Counted from the stretch's first letter, positions 23,526-36,313 are shown. The stretch: DNA of 64,000 nt from Rosellinia necatrix (GCA_021209875.1 JAGYVD010000009.1:1302001-1366000), one strand, 5' to 3'. The notes: a model not told the origin generated them from the letters alone. A program made the numbers and translations.

Positions 23526-26500
23526 ATGGCTGCCGAGAGACATCAGGCGGCGGCCCTGAGCCACTGCCACAAGGCCACCGTCCTGGGCAATGTCATTGCC
23601 ATACACATGCTCGAGTACATCACCGCCGCCTCGAGCCACCACGAGGGGCTCAACGAGCTAGCCCACGACTTCCTGGACGTCTGCCGGATCATGTGGTCGA
23701 TAGAGGCCGGCCTAGTAGAGTACACCCGGACACGCCAGTCATTACCGGTGGAAATGACGCAAGAGCTGGACCGCAAGTTCAATGCGGCACACGGCGACTT
23801 CCAGGCCCTGGACCATTGGCTTAATCGCTCCCTCAACGAGGAACGCGGGGGGGCAGGGAAGAAGTTGACGAGAGGTTGGCGGAAGATGTTTTCGGGGAAC
23901 GAGATCCCGAGGATGAGGTCGGCCCTGGGCAAGACCCGGGAATCGTTACGGATGAGCGCACTGGTGTTCCAGTGGTCCATAGGGGAAGAGAAGATCGACG
24001 AGTCCCTGGGCATCGGATACACAGCCCTCTTGGCGGCGCTCGACAGGTTGGAGGGGAACGTATCACGCAAGCTCAGCTCCGGCCGGGGCAAGCCGTCCGC
24101 GGATACCTCGTTCACAAAGCACAACATGAGTCGAGACCACGTCGTCGAGATCCCCACGGAAGAGCACGTCTCCCCGCCCGGCACGGTCGCGCTTCCGCGC
24201 TCGAACACCGTCCGATCGTCCATATCCGGCTCCGCGGCGCCGTTCCCGCCGCCCCGAAACGACAGCATCCCCCGACTCCCAGACCTGCCCACGGAGGCAA
24301 CCTGGGGCGGGCTGGGCCACATTGACCTCTCGAACGGGTCGCGCAAACGCACGGCCTCGCACCACACAGACACCATGTCGACGCGTAGTGTCCACAGCCG
24401 GACCACGCCGCCGTCAGACCCTCCAGAGGATTTACGATCGGCCGGGCTGGCCGAGCTCGAGAACCTGGGCTTGTCAAGCAACGACTACTATGTCCACGAG
24501 CTGAAGCCGACCAAGGTCGTGCGTCTGGACGTGAACCCGTCCAAGATGCCTCGATGGGCTCCTCGAAACTCCATCGGAGCGGACACGCCAACATTCAAAT
24601 ACAACCTCATGGCCGCCATCCGGGAGCGGAACAACAAGTCGGTCGAGCAATTACTCGATCGGGGTGTTCCCCCGAACCTGGGGGCCGAGCAGCATCCCCT
24701 GAACGAGGCAATTCGCCAGCATGACCTTGAGATCGTGCGGCTTCTACTTCTATTCGGCGCGAATCCTAATGAGCCCGGCTACCCGGCCGTGTCACCTCTA
24801 GTGGCAACGATTGAAGAAGGGTTTCTAGACGCCGCCGCCATTCTCCTCAAGTACGGGGCCGACTCCAACCGGCCCCCGGCGGCCGGGCAGGATTCGCCCT
24901 TCGCACTGGCTATCACCAAGGAAGACACACACTTCACACGGCTCTTCCTGATGTACGGGGCCGACGTGAACCAGATGATGGCCGACGGCGAGACGGTGCT
25001 CACCAAGATGATTACGGACAAGTGCAACAGGTCCCTGATCGACATGATCCTCGACTACGGCGCCGACGCGAACGGCAAGACGCGCGAGGGCAAAACGGCG
25101 CTCTTCGAGGCCATCACGGCCGGGCGGCCGGACATCGTGACGGCGCTGCTCGACCACAACGCGAACCCCAACCTGCCGGGGCCCAAGCACATGCTGTGGC
25201 CGGCGACGTACCAGCCCAAGTGCCTGCACGTGCTGCTGACGCGGGGGGCGGACCACAAGAAGACGCCGGGCATCATGGAGCTGGCGACGTCGATCAACAA
25301 GATCGACTCGGTCAAGGTGCTGCTCCAGGTGGGCGTGGACCCCAACGCCAAGAAGGACGGCGTCTACTCGCCGCTGTGCTCGGCCATCCGCGACAACCGC
25401 GCCGACATCTTCCACCTGCTCCTCGCCAACGGCGCAGACCCCAACGTCCCGGCATCCGAGTACCCCTGCTTCAAGTGCGTCACGCACAGCCGGATGCACT
25501 TCCTGCCCCATCTCATCACAGCGGGTGGCAACCTGAACTCCCCGAAGGGCATTGCCGAGACGGCGGTGCAACACAACGACAGTGAGTACCATGACAAACG
25601 AGACATGAACATCATACACCATACACTATGCACTATACCCCAATATCCCAATATCTCATCCCTCGGAAACAGAGTAGAAGAGAAATCTACAATGATGACA
25701 ATCACGATCATGATGAAGACGACGACGACGACGATGATGATCATTGGAGTTTTATTTCTTTATTTCTTTATTTGGTTTTTTATTTTATTTTTTTTTTTAT
25801 TATGAACTTTTTATGCTAACCATCATGATTTTCACAGTGGACGCGTTGACCTGGCTTCTGGACAACGGCGTGTCGCCCAACGACCAGTCCCCGGACAGCA
25901 AGGCGACGCCGCTGACGACGGCCATCATCCTCAACAAGCCCGAGTTCGTGGACGCGCTGCTGGCGCGGGGGGCGAACCCGAACGTGCGCGGGCAGGACTG
26001 GCCGGTGTGCATGGCGGTGCGGTACCCGGACATCCTGCGGCGGCTGCTGCCGGCGCTGGCGCAGCCGCGGGCGTTCAAGGGGGTGATGGAGATGGCGGTG
26101 GCGGCCAACGAGCTCGAGTCGGTCAAGCTGCTGCTCGCGGCCGGCGTCAGCGTCGAGGACCGCAACGGCGGCGTCTTCAGCCCGCTGACGACGGCGATCC
26201 GCGAGCGCCACAAGGACATCGTGCAGTACCTGCTCGAGGAGGCCGGGGCGGACCCCAACTCGCCCGGCGAGCACCTGCCGATCGTCAAGGCGCTGCGCCG
26301 CTACGAGGCGCCCGACAGCGAGGTCATCGAGATGCTCCTGCGCAAGGGCGCGGACCCGAACAAGGTCTACCGCGGCCACAGCGCCATCATCCAGGCCGTC
26401 GAGATGGGCGACGCGCACCTGCTGCGCCTGCTCATCGACAAGTGGGGCGTCGACCTCGAGGCCGTCGACGACGCCGGCCGCACCCCCGTCGAGATCGCCG

Positions 26501-26559
26501 AGACCCGCGGCTGGGACGAGGGCAAGGCCATCCTGCTCAAGGGCCGCAAGGCCGTGTGA
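23526..26559 (+). CDS. ankyrin-repeat protein with helical N-terminal domain, two exons
   Basis: Exons 23526-25581 and 25838-26559 give 925 residues; the 256-bp intron is GT-AG, AT-rich, and carries CGA and T runs. ATG 23526 follows a short leader. Residues 1-210 are predicted helical (LSHCHKATVLGNVIAIHMLEYITAA...) and resemble the fungal N-terminal modules placed ahead of STAND or ankyrin regions. Residues about 210-340 are Ser/Pro/Arg-rich and probably disordered. From about residue 355 to 920 there are roughly fifteen ankyrin units, recognisable by repeated LLxxGADPN or LLxxGANPN turns (for example LLLFGANPNEPG, LLKYGADSN, MYGADVNQ, LLANGADPN, LLRKGADPN). Likely a protein-binding scaffold, partner unknown. 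No NACHT or P-loop is seen, so it is not a STAND protein. The strongly GC-biased third codon positions contrast with the AT-rich intron. Confidence 0.87.
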
Positions 26560-26671
26560 CTATCTACGCGGCCCGCCGGCCTCCACCACCGCGCGGGCCC
26601 CCCCCCGTCAAGGAGATACTGGAGATCAAAGACGGCTTCTGGACCGTGCAGGGACTCCACGGATGAAATAT

Positions 26672-26695
26672 GAGAGAGAGAGAGAGAGAGAGAGA
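26672..26695. repeat. (GA)n microsatellite
   Basis: Uninterrupted GA dinucleotides about 110 bp after the ankyrin stop codon, followed by further purine-rich sequence. Confidence 0.9.
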
Positions 26696-26951
26696 ACGAC
26701 AGAGAACGAGAGAGAGAAAAGATGCCAAAAAAGAAAGAAAGAAAGTCAGAACATGAACAAGACAACAAAAAAAACACCAAAGAAAACTCTCCTCGAATCG
26801 TCTGTCTGTAACGGGCGTGTATAGACCAAACAAACAAATATTTCATGTCTTGTGCCTGCTAGCTAGGTGCTAACCTATGTTACAAACCCTCCTCTTCCCC
26901 CTCTTTTTTTCCCTTTTCTTTCTTTTTTCTTTCTATATCCGTTTTTAACTT

Positions 26952-27166
26952 TTATCATCATCATCATCATCATCATTACATTATACTCTTGATGTTATCA
27001 CTGTGGAAAAGGAGAACCAGGCGAATCGGGAAACCCAGAGGATGGGTGGGCTGGTTGGGACAACCACGCAAGGGTTTTGTTTCCTATCTTACTACCACAA
27101 GCGATTGCAGTTTTGATTTTTGGATTGATTTGATTGATTTGATTTGATTTGGATTTGGATTTGGTC
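26952..27166. repeat. (ATC)n and GATTT-type repeats
   Basis: A perfect ATC run at about 26952-26977 is followed, after about 140 bp, by a diverged GATTT/GGATTT array at about 27117-27166. Confidence 0.8.
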
Positions 27167-27329
27167 ATTTTTTTTGGTTTTTGAAGTCTATGATATCAAA
27201 AAGTCTATACCTGCTGGCTTAATACAGCGAAACGAAGATCTTCCCATAATGAGATGCTCTGCTCTCAGACCAGGACCCTGAGGCTCCCAACATCTGCGTG
27301 ATTGACAAATATTTACATACCTTATTCTA

Positions 27330-27576
27330 TCTGATTTTATCTTATTTTATTTTATTTTATTTATATCGTCCTTATTATTATTATTATTATTATTTTATTC
27401 CCTCTCCCCCCCTCCCCCCCCTTTCCCCCCTTTTTCCCCCCAACCTCTCGCCTATTTACCCCTTTCTTTCGCCACCCTCGTCGCGCGTTGCTTGCTTACT
27501 TGCTTGCTTGCTGCTTGCCTGCTTTGCTTGCTTGCCTTGCTCGCGTCGATGTTTGGAACAAGGTAGGTAGATTGTC

Positions 27577-27612
<36 letters not shown>
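27330..27612. repeat. cluster of ATTTT, ATT, CTTG and TC microsatellites
   Basis: In order: TTTTA units (about 27330-27362), TTA units (about 27373-27396), C runs, CTTG/GCTTGC units (about 27487-27545) and a TC run (about 27578-27612). Five distinct repeats in under 300 bp. Confidence 0.85.
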
Positions 27613-27613
<1 letters not shown>

Positions 27614-29639
27614 CCACCCTTCCCCCCCGTACTGTACAGCACTGTACGCCATGCATGCAAGCAAGTTGGTCTCTGCATGTGATTGATTGATGATTGGTGG
27701 TGCATCGATCGGTACAGGGACCCTTCCAGGGTCCGGGATCCTTGGCAAAACCGCGCTCGCCTCAGCTCTTCCCTCCCCCCCTTTCCTTCCTTCCTTCCAT
27801 CCCCCACCATACGCTCTACCTTACCTACCATACACTAGTGTAATACAATTCGCTATCCCACCATCTTCTTCCCTTCCCCTTCCCTCTCCTCTCCACCCCC
27901 CATCCCCTACCCCCAGAAATGCCAGAAACTCCCCCCTTCCAGGCCGGCGTCGATCTGGACCCCTGAACCCTGCACCCACCCGACGTGGAACCGGGTCTGC
28001 GGGTCCGCAAACCCACAATGCCGATCACGTCAAAGCTCTGCAGACGCTTTGACATTCCTGAATAATGCATCCTCAGCGGGGAAGATGAAACGAAGCGCGA
28101 GCAGCCAGCCGGCAGCGGGCAGGAAAGGAAGAGCGGGAGACAGAGGCAGAGAGAGATTTGACATTCATGTTTAGTGCAGTGCGTCTGCATGGTGTTTTTT
28201 TTTTTCCACTCTCTTCCCACCTTGTTTTTATTTTTATTTTTATTTATTTTTTGGCCCAGGGGGGGGTTCGTTTGCAACATCGTAGCGTCATCGCTCCTAC
28301 CCACCCTCTCCCCCCCTTTCTCCAAGATCATGGAACAAAAGAACATGGGGACAACAGGTTTTTTTCCGGTTTCCTTCTCGATCTTCGTTGCAACCCGTGG
28401 GGGGAGCGAAGATGCTATCGCGGGGATTTTCGGGATCTGAAGAGACGTAAACTACTGCTACTACTACGTAAGTAAGCCCTGTTTGTTTATGTCGAACTTG
28501 TTGTGTACACTATGTATGTGTGCGTGTGTGTCTATATGTCTGTGTCTATATCCGTGATGTGATCGTCATCATATGATGAAAAAGCCGCGAACAGCGCCGC
28601 CGCTGGCTGCCTATACGACGCCTCGGATGCTGGATCGTGAATGGCTGCACTGGCGGCGCATCATCTGATTTGCGCGAGACATCTTCGCGTATATAGAAAC
28701 CAGATTCTCATCTCGATTAAAGCGTACCGGCTTGTCCCGTGCGGTGCTGTCATTGGTGCCCGTGTGCGTGTGGGCGCCGGCCCGTCAGTACAGGTGATTC
28801 TTGTATCATGTAAGCGCATCGATTTGGTATCCAGCGTCGGGGTTCATCCGAAATGAGTGCCACCTGAGAGCCCGCATTAACTTGCACCTCCTCCGGCAAT
28901 GAACCAGGCACGCCGTTTCTTTTTCGCCCGCTTGGCTCGCCGGCCATCAGGCGGCACCCTGTCGGCGCTTTCCACTAACACACTACACTACACTAGCCTC
29001 CGCTTCGACGTGTGGCATGGGATCGGGCTGAGTGAGTGCAGAGTGCAGGCTGTAGTGTACAGCAGCGCGAGGTGGGCAAACTGTAATTAAACTCTCTCGC
29101 GCGTAAGATGAAGCCCGTAGTCCAGGCCTAATACGCCTAGGTATGCACAAGGTATAGTAATGGGTCAGGGTTCCCTAGCTTGTGGTCATAGAGGTTGAAA
29201 TGCCGCTGGCCAGTTAGGTCCCGAAAGGCAAGCCTTGCATATGTAGACTATAGTCAACCAAATTTCGATAGACGCAGTCCCTGCCGCGTTAGGCCGAGAT
29301 GTTCCGTTTGTAGTATACACGGTGAGGGCGGTAATAACGGTGTGCATCAATGCCTCGACGCTTCGTTTCGGTTGTTCCGTCCAATTCGGCCTGGATCATG
29401 AGAACCCCTGCCGGGAACGCGAAACGCCCATTTGGTTGCTCAAGGAAGTACCCGCCTGAGCGAATGGTCGGCTATGAGCAGATGCGGGTATTGCCGAAAG
29501 CTCGAGAAACGCCGAAGTTGTCGAGAGCGAAGGCCAGGATAGTTGACCGAGCTCCCCTAACCGCTCAGCGGTCATGCTACTCACACACCTACCGCTTCAC
29601 CGAGCAGAACTACATCGCTTGGCTGCTAAGCAAGCATCA

Positions 29640-29655
29640 AAAAAAAAAAAAAAAA
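29640..29655. repeat. A homopolymer at the edge of the AT-rich block
   Basis: A run of about 16 A residues exactly where composition shifts from mixed to AT-rich. It could be a retroposon tail, but no target-site duplication or element body was recognised. Confidence 0.6.
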
Positions 29656-32426
29656 TTGAAATATTACATATAACTATTGCCTACGGTCGGAATTGTATAA
29701 GTGAGACCATTTAGTTTATCAATTGTGACGGCATATACCGCTTTAGTCATAGTTTCCCATCATGTCCTTATGATTCGGCCATGGGGCTAGCCTCTGTGTT
29801 TTTTTCATTTGCCTTTTTGGCGTCAATACTATTATATTTCGTGAACCGGTACCGAAAGCGTGACTATATGAATTATATATTTCAATTTCCGTAAAGTCGT
29901 ACTGCCCTAGGTCAATAAGACCTTGGGGCTGTCAAAGGGGGGATTATGCGCTTCTGCCGTTTTCATCATTTCTTCTAAGTAAAGGAAAAAGCAGAGTTGT
30001 TCTAATTCTAGGTTCGGATACGAGCTATCTAGAATGTTGTATTTAGTTCGCTTAAAAAGTTGGCCACTGGTCCCATTCATCAATATATCGGTGGCCATTG
30101 CTGTAACTGTAATTATATAAATACCTAAGTGCTTAATGCCCACGGTGTTTAAAGCACTTACATGTATTAACCCACATGACGGTTATTAAAATATTGAACA
30201 AGACTAGTGATGGTCAGCCGGCCCCCAAGTGTTTAATGCTCTATAGCTCTGGTATTTCCTGCGGCCATACTTGAGCCGAAAAAAACAACATGCATATCCC
30301 TGTTAGCTAGTGGCATAGCAAAAGGCGCATACATAGACTGCGGCAGCCACCTTCACCTAGTACTCCTTGCAAGGCTTGTGGCGCCATATCTAGATCTAGA
30401 TTATAGTACGTAGCAATGATCGTACGTTCATGTATGATCCGATGAGTCTGACATCTGTCATAGTTGCCTTGAAACCCAACGTAGACCACCACCGTATCGT
30501 AATTACCATGATCCCATTCATACTACTACACGAACAGGGAGATTCTATCTCTCGAGGCGCTTATTACCAAATTAGCTTATATAACCGGCATTTCAGCCCT
30601 CGCCTGATGGAGTCCAAGAACCCGGGACTCATTTTGTGATAGGAATTTGTTTTTGTAAGTATTTAGCATAATCATGTGTCACAATTAAAATATTTATATT
30701 TCGCTGTTTCCATCTCTCTCATCGTCAATTATAGCATTTGTGGTTGATTCTCCTCACTTCTGGTTCTACTCTTTCTTTTAACAGAGTCTCCAACTCGGGT
30801 CCGGAAACGGGGTGAGAGATGACACTCAAGTGAAAAACCCGTCTTAGGGGAGATAACATTAGCGGTTCCGTCGGAGATAAGTTGCCCTTACGGTTAAAAC
30901 TGTAGTCCGCTTGAACACATACTTTTTCTCTTCGTATCGATAAAGGCACGACGAGCACTTGCTTTTTTGTTAACCAACCAATGCTTAGATGAGTTTCGCA
31001 AATAATAGGAGGCTCTCGGATAATTATCGATCCAAATGCGCATCTAGAAGAGACTAGGACAGGTAGCCTCGTAATGATGAGCAGCCTACTGTTGTAGCAC
31101 TGGTCAATAATTTGCTTTCTCCACGCTGGATTTCAAGCTTTGTGTCAGTCGGCGAGGGCAAAAGTATCGTCAGTTGACTTATTTTAGCAGCGAAAGAGAC
31201 GCACCTCCAACATGGGATGGTATACGTCACTAGACTGGAGCAAGGTAAGCTATATATCGCAGACAGGAATGCCTTGAAGTTTTGGGTTTGATGTCCAAAT
31301 AGTGTGGCTCTTCTCATCAAGGATTATATCGAACCATACTCACCGCTATAAACTGATAATTAATAACTAATGTGAAAGGCGACACGAGGAGGGTTAGGAA
31401 GGATAGATGAGAGTTCTAAAATTGGCTTTGGGGAGGAGGGGGGGCAGCAATGTACGATATCTACCTTGAAATGAGCTGAGAGTAAAGAGACACGAGGTGA
31501 AGCGCTGCGAAGTCGTTTGAGTTCATTTTCGAATGGCACCGCAGCCAACTCCTGATACTTAAAATTAGTGCAAGTAGACCAATTGGTTCGTCAGAATAAG
31601 ATCAATAAAAAAGCGAGGAACTGATATATTGGGATACTTGGCGAAGGCATTTGGATGTTCGAATTTAAGCTCCGTAGGGGAAGTCACAACACTCTCCTAT
31701 CCTAAAATCAAAAAACGCATAGAAGCTGCAATTGAGTAGTATGTTTCTGCTGAGTGAAGCCCGTTTGAAACCTATTCTCTATGCATCTTTATGGTCTGTG
31801 TATTTATCATTTAAATCTTTACGGTGCGATTTACCGTCAAGACTTAGAAATAACCTGCAAAGGTCATTAAAATGAAACATCTGATGTTATTACAGCTTAT
31901 AGGAGGGTAATTCGTGACTTGCGAACAACATTAGCTATCATCCCGATGCCACGACCTACCGCTTTCCCCGTGTTCAACCCTCCCGAATCTCAGGTAAAAA
32001 TCAGTTCCTAATATAAATCTACTGGTTTTAGAACGACATAGTAATCTCTATAATGGGGAAGTATTATTGTTATATTTTTGTACGTACTGACTTAGCTGGC
32101 ATTTAAAAATGCATAGGATTTAGTTCCTGGGAAGGAGAATAATGCCATGTCGAAAACCGAACCCGGTCAAAATGTTGGCTAGTGGTTCTTATTAATTGTA
32201 AAATGTATGATGATCCTGTTCGTTGAACGATATCGTTAAGACGGCTATACGCCCTATAGATAATCGAGGGCGTATGATGGAGATAAGGGCAATTGGCCCA
32301 ACCTAGCTGAACAGAAGCATCACACCTGGGCTTCAAATGCCCGGTGAGTAGCAGCCCGGGGTTTCATATGGCTGTGGAATCCGTACCTAGCTCCATGGGA
32401 GCATCTACTCGCCCAATGCGCATACG

Positions 32427-33296
32427 TTACCTGGCACCATTCACGGCCGACCTAGCAGTGCTATTACCCTCTGGCGTTAAAACCCAGTCGCGAACCCCTC
32501 CCTTCCAATCGCTCGTCCGTATATCTTTGATATGTACCAGTATTACTTGTACTTCCTCACCTGCAACAAAGCACTCCCGGCCGCCGTCTTCCATGTCGCC
32601 TTGCGGTTGCCTATTGAACGCGAACGTGCCCTCTGAATCGAAAGTGTTGTTCTCCAGGTGCTGGTCTCTGTAATAACTTTCCTCATCCGACCCGGGAGCG
32701 ATAAGCCGGGCAGTTCCATTTATGGTGGCACTGATACTGGACATGGCGCTCGTGTTGAGGTTGATCAGCATGGCGGCAAGACTGGATCGGTGTTCGGGAC
32801 CGGGTGATCCTCCCGAGGCGCGGCGCCCCTGCGTAGGCGGACGGTGGGATACCCCTAACACGCCATATCAGTACGGGTCCCCCAGTGTACATGGTCACCT
32901 CTCGTAGCGGGCCGGGGACCGGGGTACCATACAATCGTGCACCAGCAATGAGACGTTTGGGTTGACGAGCAAATTGTTGGTCTTCTTGGACGAGGGGTTT
33001 GTGGTCATGACAATGACAGGCACAGACGAGTACGGCGAGGATGGGAGATAGGTGTAGTTCATGAGAGACACATGGGGCTGGTTGTCGACACAGGTCGCGA
33101 GATGAAGCTATCACGAGAAACCCGGTCAGCTCGGTCAGCGGGGGGCAACGGTCGGCACCGGCAAATGAGCAATCGAGTGGCGGCTTACGAATCGAGCATT
33201 TTCAAGACACTGTACGACCTCGGGTGGGAGTTCGCTCACGGTTTGCTTGTGCGTGTCACCGGCCGAGGCTTCGTAGTTCAGCGATATTGGTTCCAT
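32427..33296 (-). CDS. pyridoxamine 5'-phosphate oxidase-like FMN-binding protein, three exons
   Basis: Minus-strand exons 33296-33189, 33107-32933 and 32854-32427 join in frame to 236 residues; introns are 81 and 78 bp, both GT-AG. Features of the split-barrel flavoprotein family: LHLATCVDNQPHVSLMNYTYLP, VIVMTTNPSSKKTNNLLVNPNVSLLVHDW, SSISATINGTARLI, YYRDQHLENNTF, and ECFVAGEEVQVILVHIKDIRTSDWKGGVRDW. This matches the fungal group related to yeast YLR456W/YPR172W rather than the PLP-making PDX3 enzyme, so the substrate is unknown. The Arg/Gly/Ser-rich insert SHRPPTQGRRASGGSPGPEHR is probably a loop. The gene is easy to miss because no single exon is long. It is divergent from the carboxylase gene at 34071. 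Confidence 0.85.
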
Positions 33297-34070
33297 GGCG
33301 GTCGATCGAACAATATCGCAAAGGGATGGGATGCAATGAATGGTATGAGAGGTTCCAATCAAGGGTCGTCTTTTGGTTGGAGGGGTCTGATAACCGACAC
33401 CGTTATCCGACACCACTATCCGACTGCTGGAATCTCCACTATCTACCACACTAGGTAATTTGCCTACCTGTAGCTACCCGTGCGTGCCTACCTACTGGTC
33501 GGTACCTGATCTTACTAGTAAGGCACCTAAATTCGCGATCAGAGTGTAAGTGTCATTAGGTATCGCTTGCATTTATTTAGATAAATAATTATATAACTAG
33601 CATAAAATATGCGCAACTGCACTAACCCCAAATTCATCTAATTTAGGTTAAGTGCATCTTAATCTTCTCAACTATACCTATGTAACTATAACCACGTTTA
33701 TAGCACGTAACTAGGTCTATAGATAGAAAAGATTGGTTTTGCTAAAAACCAGGTATGTGTGTTCGGGGGCGAAACTAAGCTTCTGTTAGGTTAGTGAACC
33801 TTGGGGAAATCAGAGCTCGGACCACTAGCTTAGGTACTCGACGTGCTGTCAATGTGGACTTTCCTTGGCGCCTGGGACGGCGGCTTTAATCGGCCTCCCT
33901 CGACGCTTAGTCGCGGCGTCTTCGTTGATCACCGAGAGGAATGCACCAGCTGACCTTTCAATGGTCTCGTTCTTCCTGCTGCCTCCCTCGACCCTTATAA
34001 TCGACAAATATAGCCATCAACTCGTCCCAGGGCATCAATTCTCCGTCCCCGACACCTACACTCATTCGTC
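33297..34070. promoter_or_regulatory. spacer between divergent flavoprotein and carboxylase genes
   Basis: 774 bp between two start codons. It holds TACCTA/TAGGTA words near 33450-33530 and an AT-rich centre (33560-33720). No specific operator was recognised. Its right end is the 5' leader of the carboxylase gene. Confidence 0.5.
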
Positions 34071-36313
34071 ATGCGGTCAATCAAGCCGAGATATCTTGGC
34101 CGGCGCGCGTTCGCCCGCCATCTATCAACCAGCGCGGTCGCTCAACCCCAGATTACCCCCATCACCTCACTTCTCATAGCAAACCGTGGAGAGATTGCCC
34201 TGCGGATCAACAAGACAGCAAGGCGCCTGGGCATCCAGACCACCACTCTATATACCGACCCGGATGCCTCGGCGCAACATGCCGCGTGCTCTCCACACTC
34301 CATAGGCCTGGGAGCCGCCAATGGGTATCTGGACGGTGAGCGGATAGTCAAGCTGGCAAAACAGCATGGCATTCAAGCATTGCACCCCGGCTATGGATTT
34401 TTATCCGAAAACTCGGCATTTGCGAGGCGGTGCGAGGAGGAGGGGATCGTCTTCGTCGGCCCGCCTGCCCAGGCGATGGCCGACATGGGGGACAAGGCGA
34501 GGAGCAAGGAGATCATGACCAAGGCCGGGGTCCCATGCGTCCCCGGATACCATGGGTCTCAACAGGGGGAGACAGAACTGATTAACCATGCCAAGGACAT
34601 CAAGTTCCCCGTGCTGCTGAAGAGTGTCAAGGGCGGGGGTGGCAAGGGTATGCGTATCGTCATGGAGGAAGGCGAGTTCTTGCAGCAATTAAAGAGCGCA
34701 CGAGCCGAGGCCAGAGCGTCGTTTGGTGAAGGTGGCGAAGTCATGCTTGTGGAGAAGTATATCGTGCGGCCGAGGCATGTTGAAGTGCAAGTCTTTGCCG
34801 ATAAGCACGGCAACTGCGTGGCGCTCGGCGAACGAGATTGCAGCATTCAGAGGCGGCATCAGAAGATATTAGAAGAATCCCCAGCTCCTATCCTAGACGA
34901 CGTCACGAGACTTGACCTTTGGGAGAAGGCTAGGACTGCGGCTTTGGCCGTGGGCTACGTTGGAGCTGGTACCGTTGAGTTCATCCTTGACAAGGATTCC
35001 GGCGAGTTCTATTTTATGGAGATGAACACTCGTCTACAAGTCGAACACCCGGTGAGCGAGATGGTCACGGGAACCGACTTGGTAGAATGGCAGTTCCGGG
35101 TCGCTGCTGGCGAGAAACTCCCCTTAACCCAAAAAGAGATTATGGAGAGGATACAAGAAAGGGGTTGGGCAATCGAGGCCCGAATATATGCTGAGAGCCC
35201 CGAAAAGGGATTCTTGCCGGATTCTGGCAAACTTGTCCATCTCACTACACCAAATACCGACGAGGATATACGGATAGACGCCGGTTTCGTGGAAGGCGAC
35301 ACAGTCACGGAGGCTTACGATGGAATGATAGCGAAGCTAATCGTCCGTGGCGATGACCGGGAGACGGCAATCCGGAAGATGGAACTGGCCCTACGCAATT
35401 ACGAAGTCGTCGGTTTGAGCACCAACATAGAATTCTTAAAACGCCTTTGCAAGTCTCCGGCATTCGTCGAAGGCGACGTTGAGACGGGCTTCATCGACAA
35501 GTGGAAGACGGAGCTATTTAGCCCCGTAGCATTCAAGCCTGAGGTATATGTACAAGCTGCACTAGGCGTCTCAGCTTCAAGTCTCGCTTCGGTCCAGCTG
35601 CCGCATGGTGGATCACTAGGATTTGGCCATAATGGCGGGGAGAGATCATTCTTCTTCAAATCCCTGGATGTACTGAGTGAGAAGGAAGGGGAGGTGGTAG
35701 AGGTCAGCATATTACAGAAGGGCAACCAGCTTTTTGATGCCAAGGTCATCCGCAAAGGTGGGGAGTCTCATATTATCGAGAATATCTCCTCATCACCCAT
35801 CTCAGTTTCGGGGAAAACAACCCTAACCACGTTTTTCCCGGATACTAAGGTCGATACGACCGTGGTCCAAGACCCGAATAACGACAATAAGGTCACTGTC
35901 TTCCAGCACGGCGCTAAAACCGAGTTGTCTCTGGTGTCACCAACCTGGTACGAAAAAGCCCTTGGCCTAAAAGAGGCCAGCGCATCCGTGGCAGCACCAA
36001 TGCCATGTAAGATCCTGAAAAATGAAGTAAAGGAAGGCGACAGCGTCGTTAAGGGTACTCCTCTCGTGGTGTAAGTTTTGTTCCTTCTTCAACGTTCACA
36101 ATAGTTGCTAATGATGACTAGAATTGAGTCGATGAAGATGGAGACTGTCATTCGATCCCCGCAGGACGGTGTGATCAAACGGTTGGCCCACAAAGAGGGT
36201 GTAAGTAGATCTCTATGCGCTGCGGTTAAAAATGTCGCTAACCCCTATTCAAGGATAAATGCAAGGCCGGCACGATCCTAGTCGTCTTCGAAGAAGATAC
36301 CACGGCCGAATAA
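34071..36313 (+). CDS. mccA: 3-methylcrotonyl-CoA carboxylase, biotin-containing alpha subunit
   Basis: Mitochondrial biotin enzyme of leucine breakdown; it carboxylates biotin with ATP and bicarbonate, and the beta subunit passes the carboxyl to 3-methylcrotonyl-CoA. Exons 34071-36070, 36122-36200 and 36254-36313 (introns 51 and 53 bp) give 712 residues. The N-terminus is Arg/Ser-rich without acidic residues (MRSIKPRYLGRRAFARHLSTSAV), a likely mitochondrial presequence. The biotin carboxylase domain starts at SLLIANRGEIALRI; the ATP-grasp glycine loop is at 188-194 (GGGGKGM); then HVEVQVFAD, GERDCSIQRRHQK, and EMNTRLQVEHPVSE with the catalytic region. The biotinyl domain ends the protein with ESMKMET, biotin-accepting Lys672. 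Acetyl-, propionyl- and pyruvate carboxylases differ in length and extra domains. The splice joining VV to IESMKMET is required for a complete biotin domain. The beta-subunit gene is not in this window. Confidence 0.96.

Larger units (their letters stand above)
26560..32426. other. long gene-free region: microsatellites then AT-rich block
   Basis: The first part (26.6-28.5 kb) is unusually rich in simple repeats, listed separately. From about 28.6 to 29.6 kb composition is mixed, with a frame at 29350-29673 ending in an A run, but no motif. From about 29.66 to 32.35 kb the DNA is AT-rich with very short frames. No gene is supported. Confidence 0.65.

Noticed and set aside
23543..24481. 312-codon minus-strand frame
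   Set aside because: Antisense shadow of the ankyrin gene; no motif, and the + strand shows clear repeats.
24825..26418. Minus-strand frames of 200-265 codons rich in Val, Arg and Asp
   Set aside because: Antisense of GC-biased ankyrin codons.
28158..28475. Hydrophobic 105-codon frame
   Set aside because: Composition comes from T runs in a microsatellite region.
29350..29673. 107-codon frame ending in poly-Lys
   Set aside because: The Lys run is the genomic A homopolymer; considered a retroposon end, but no element or duplication was recognised.
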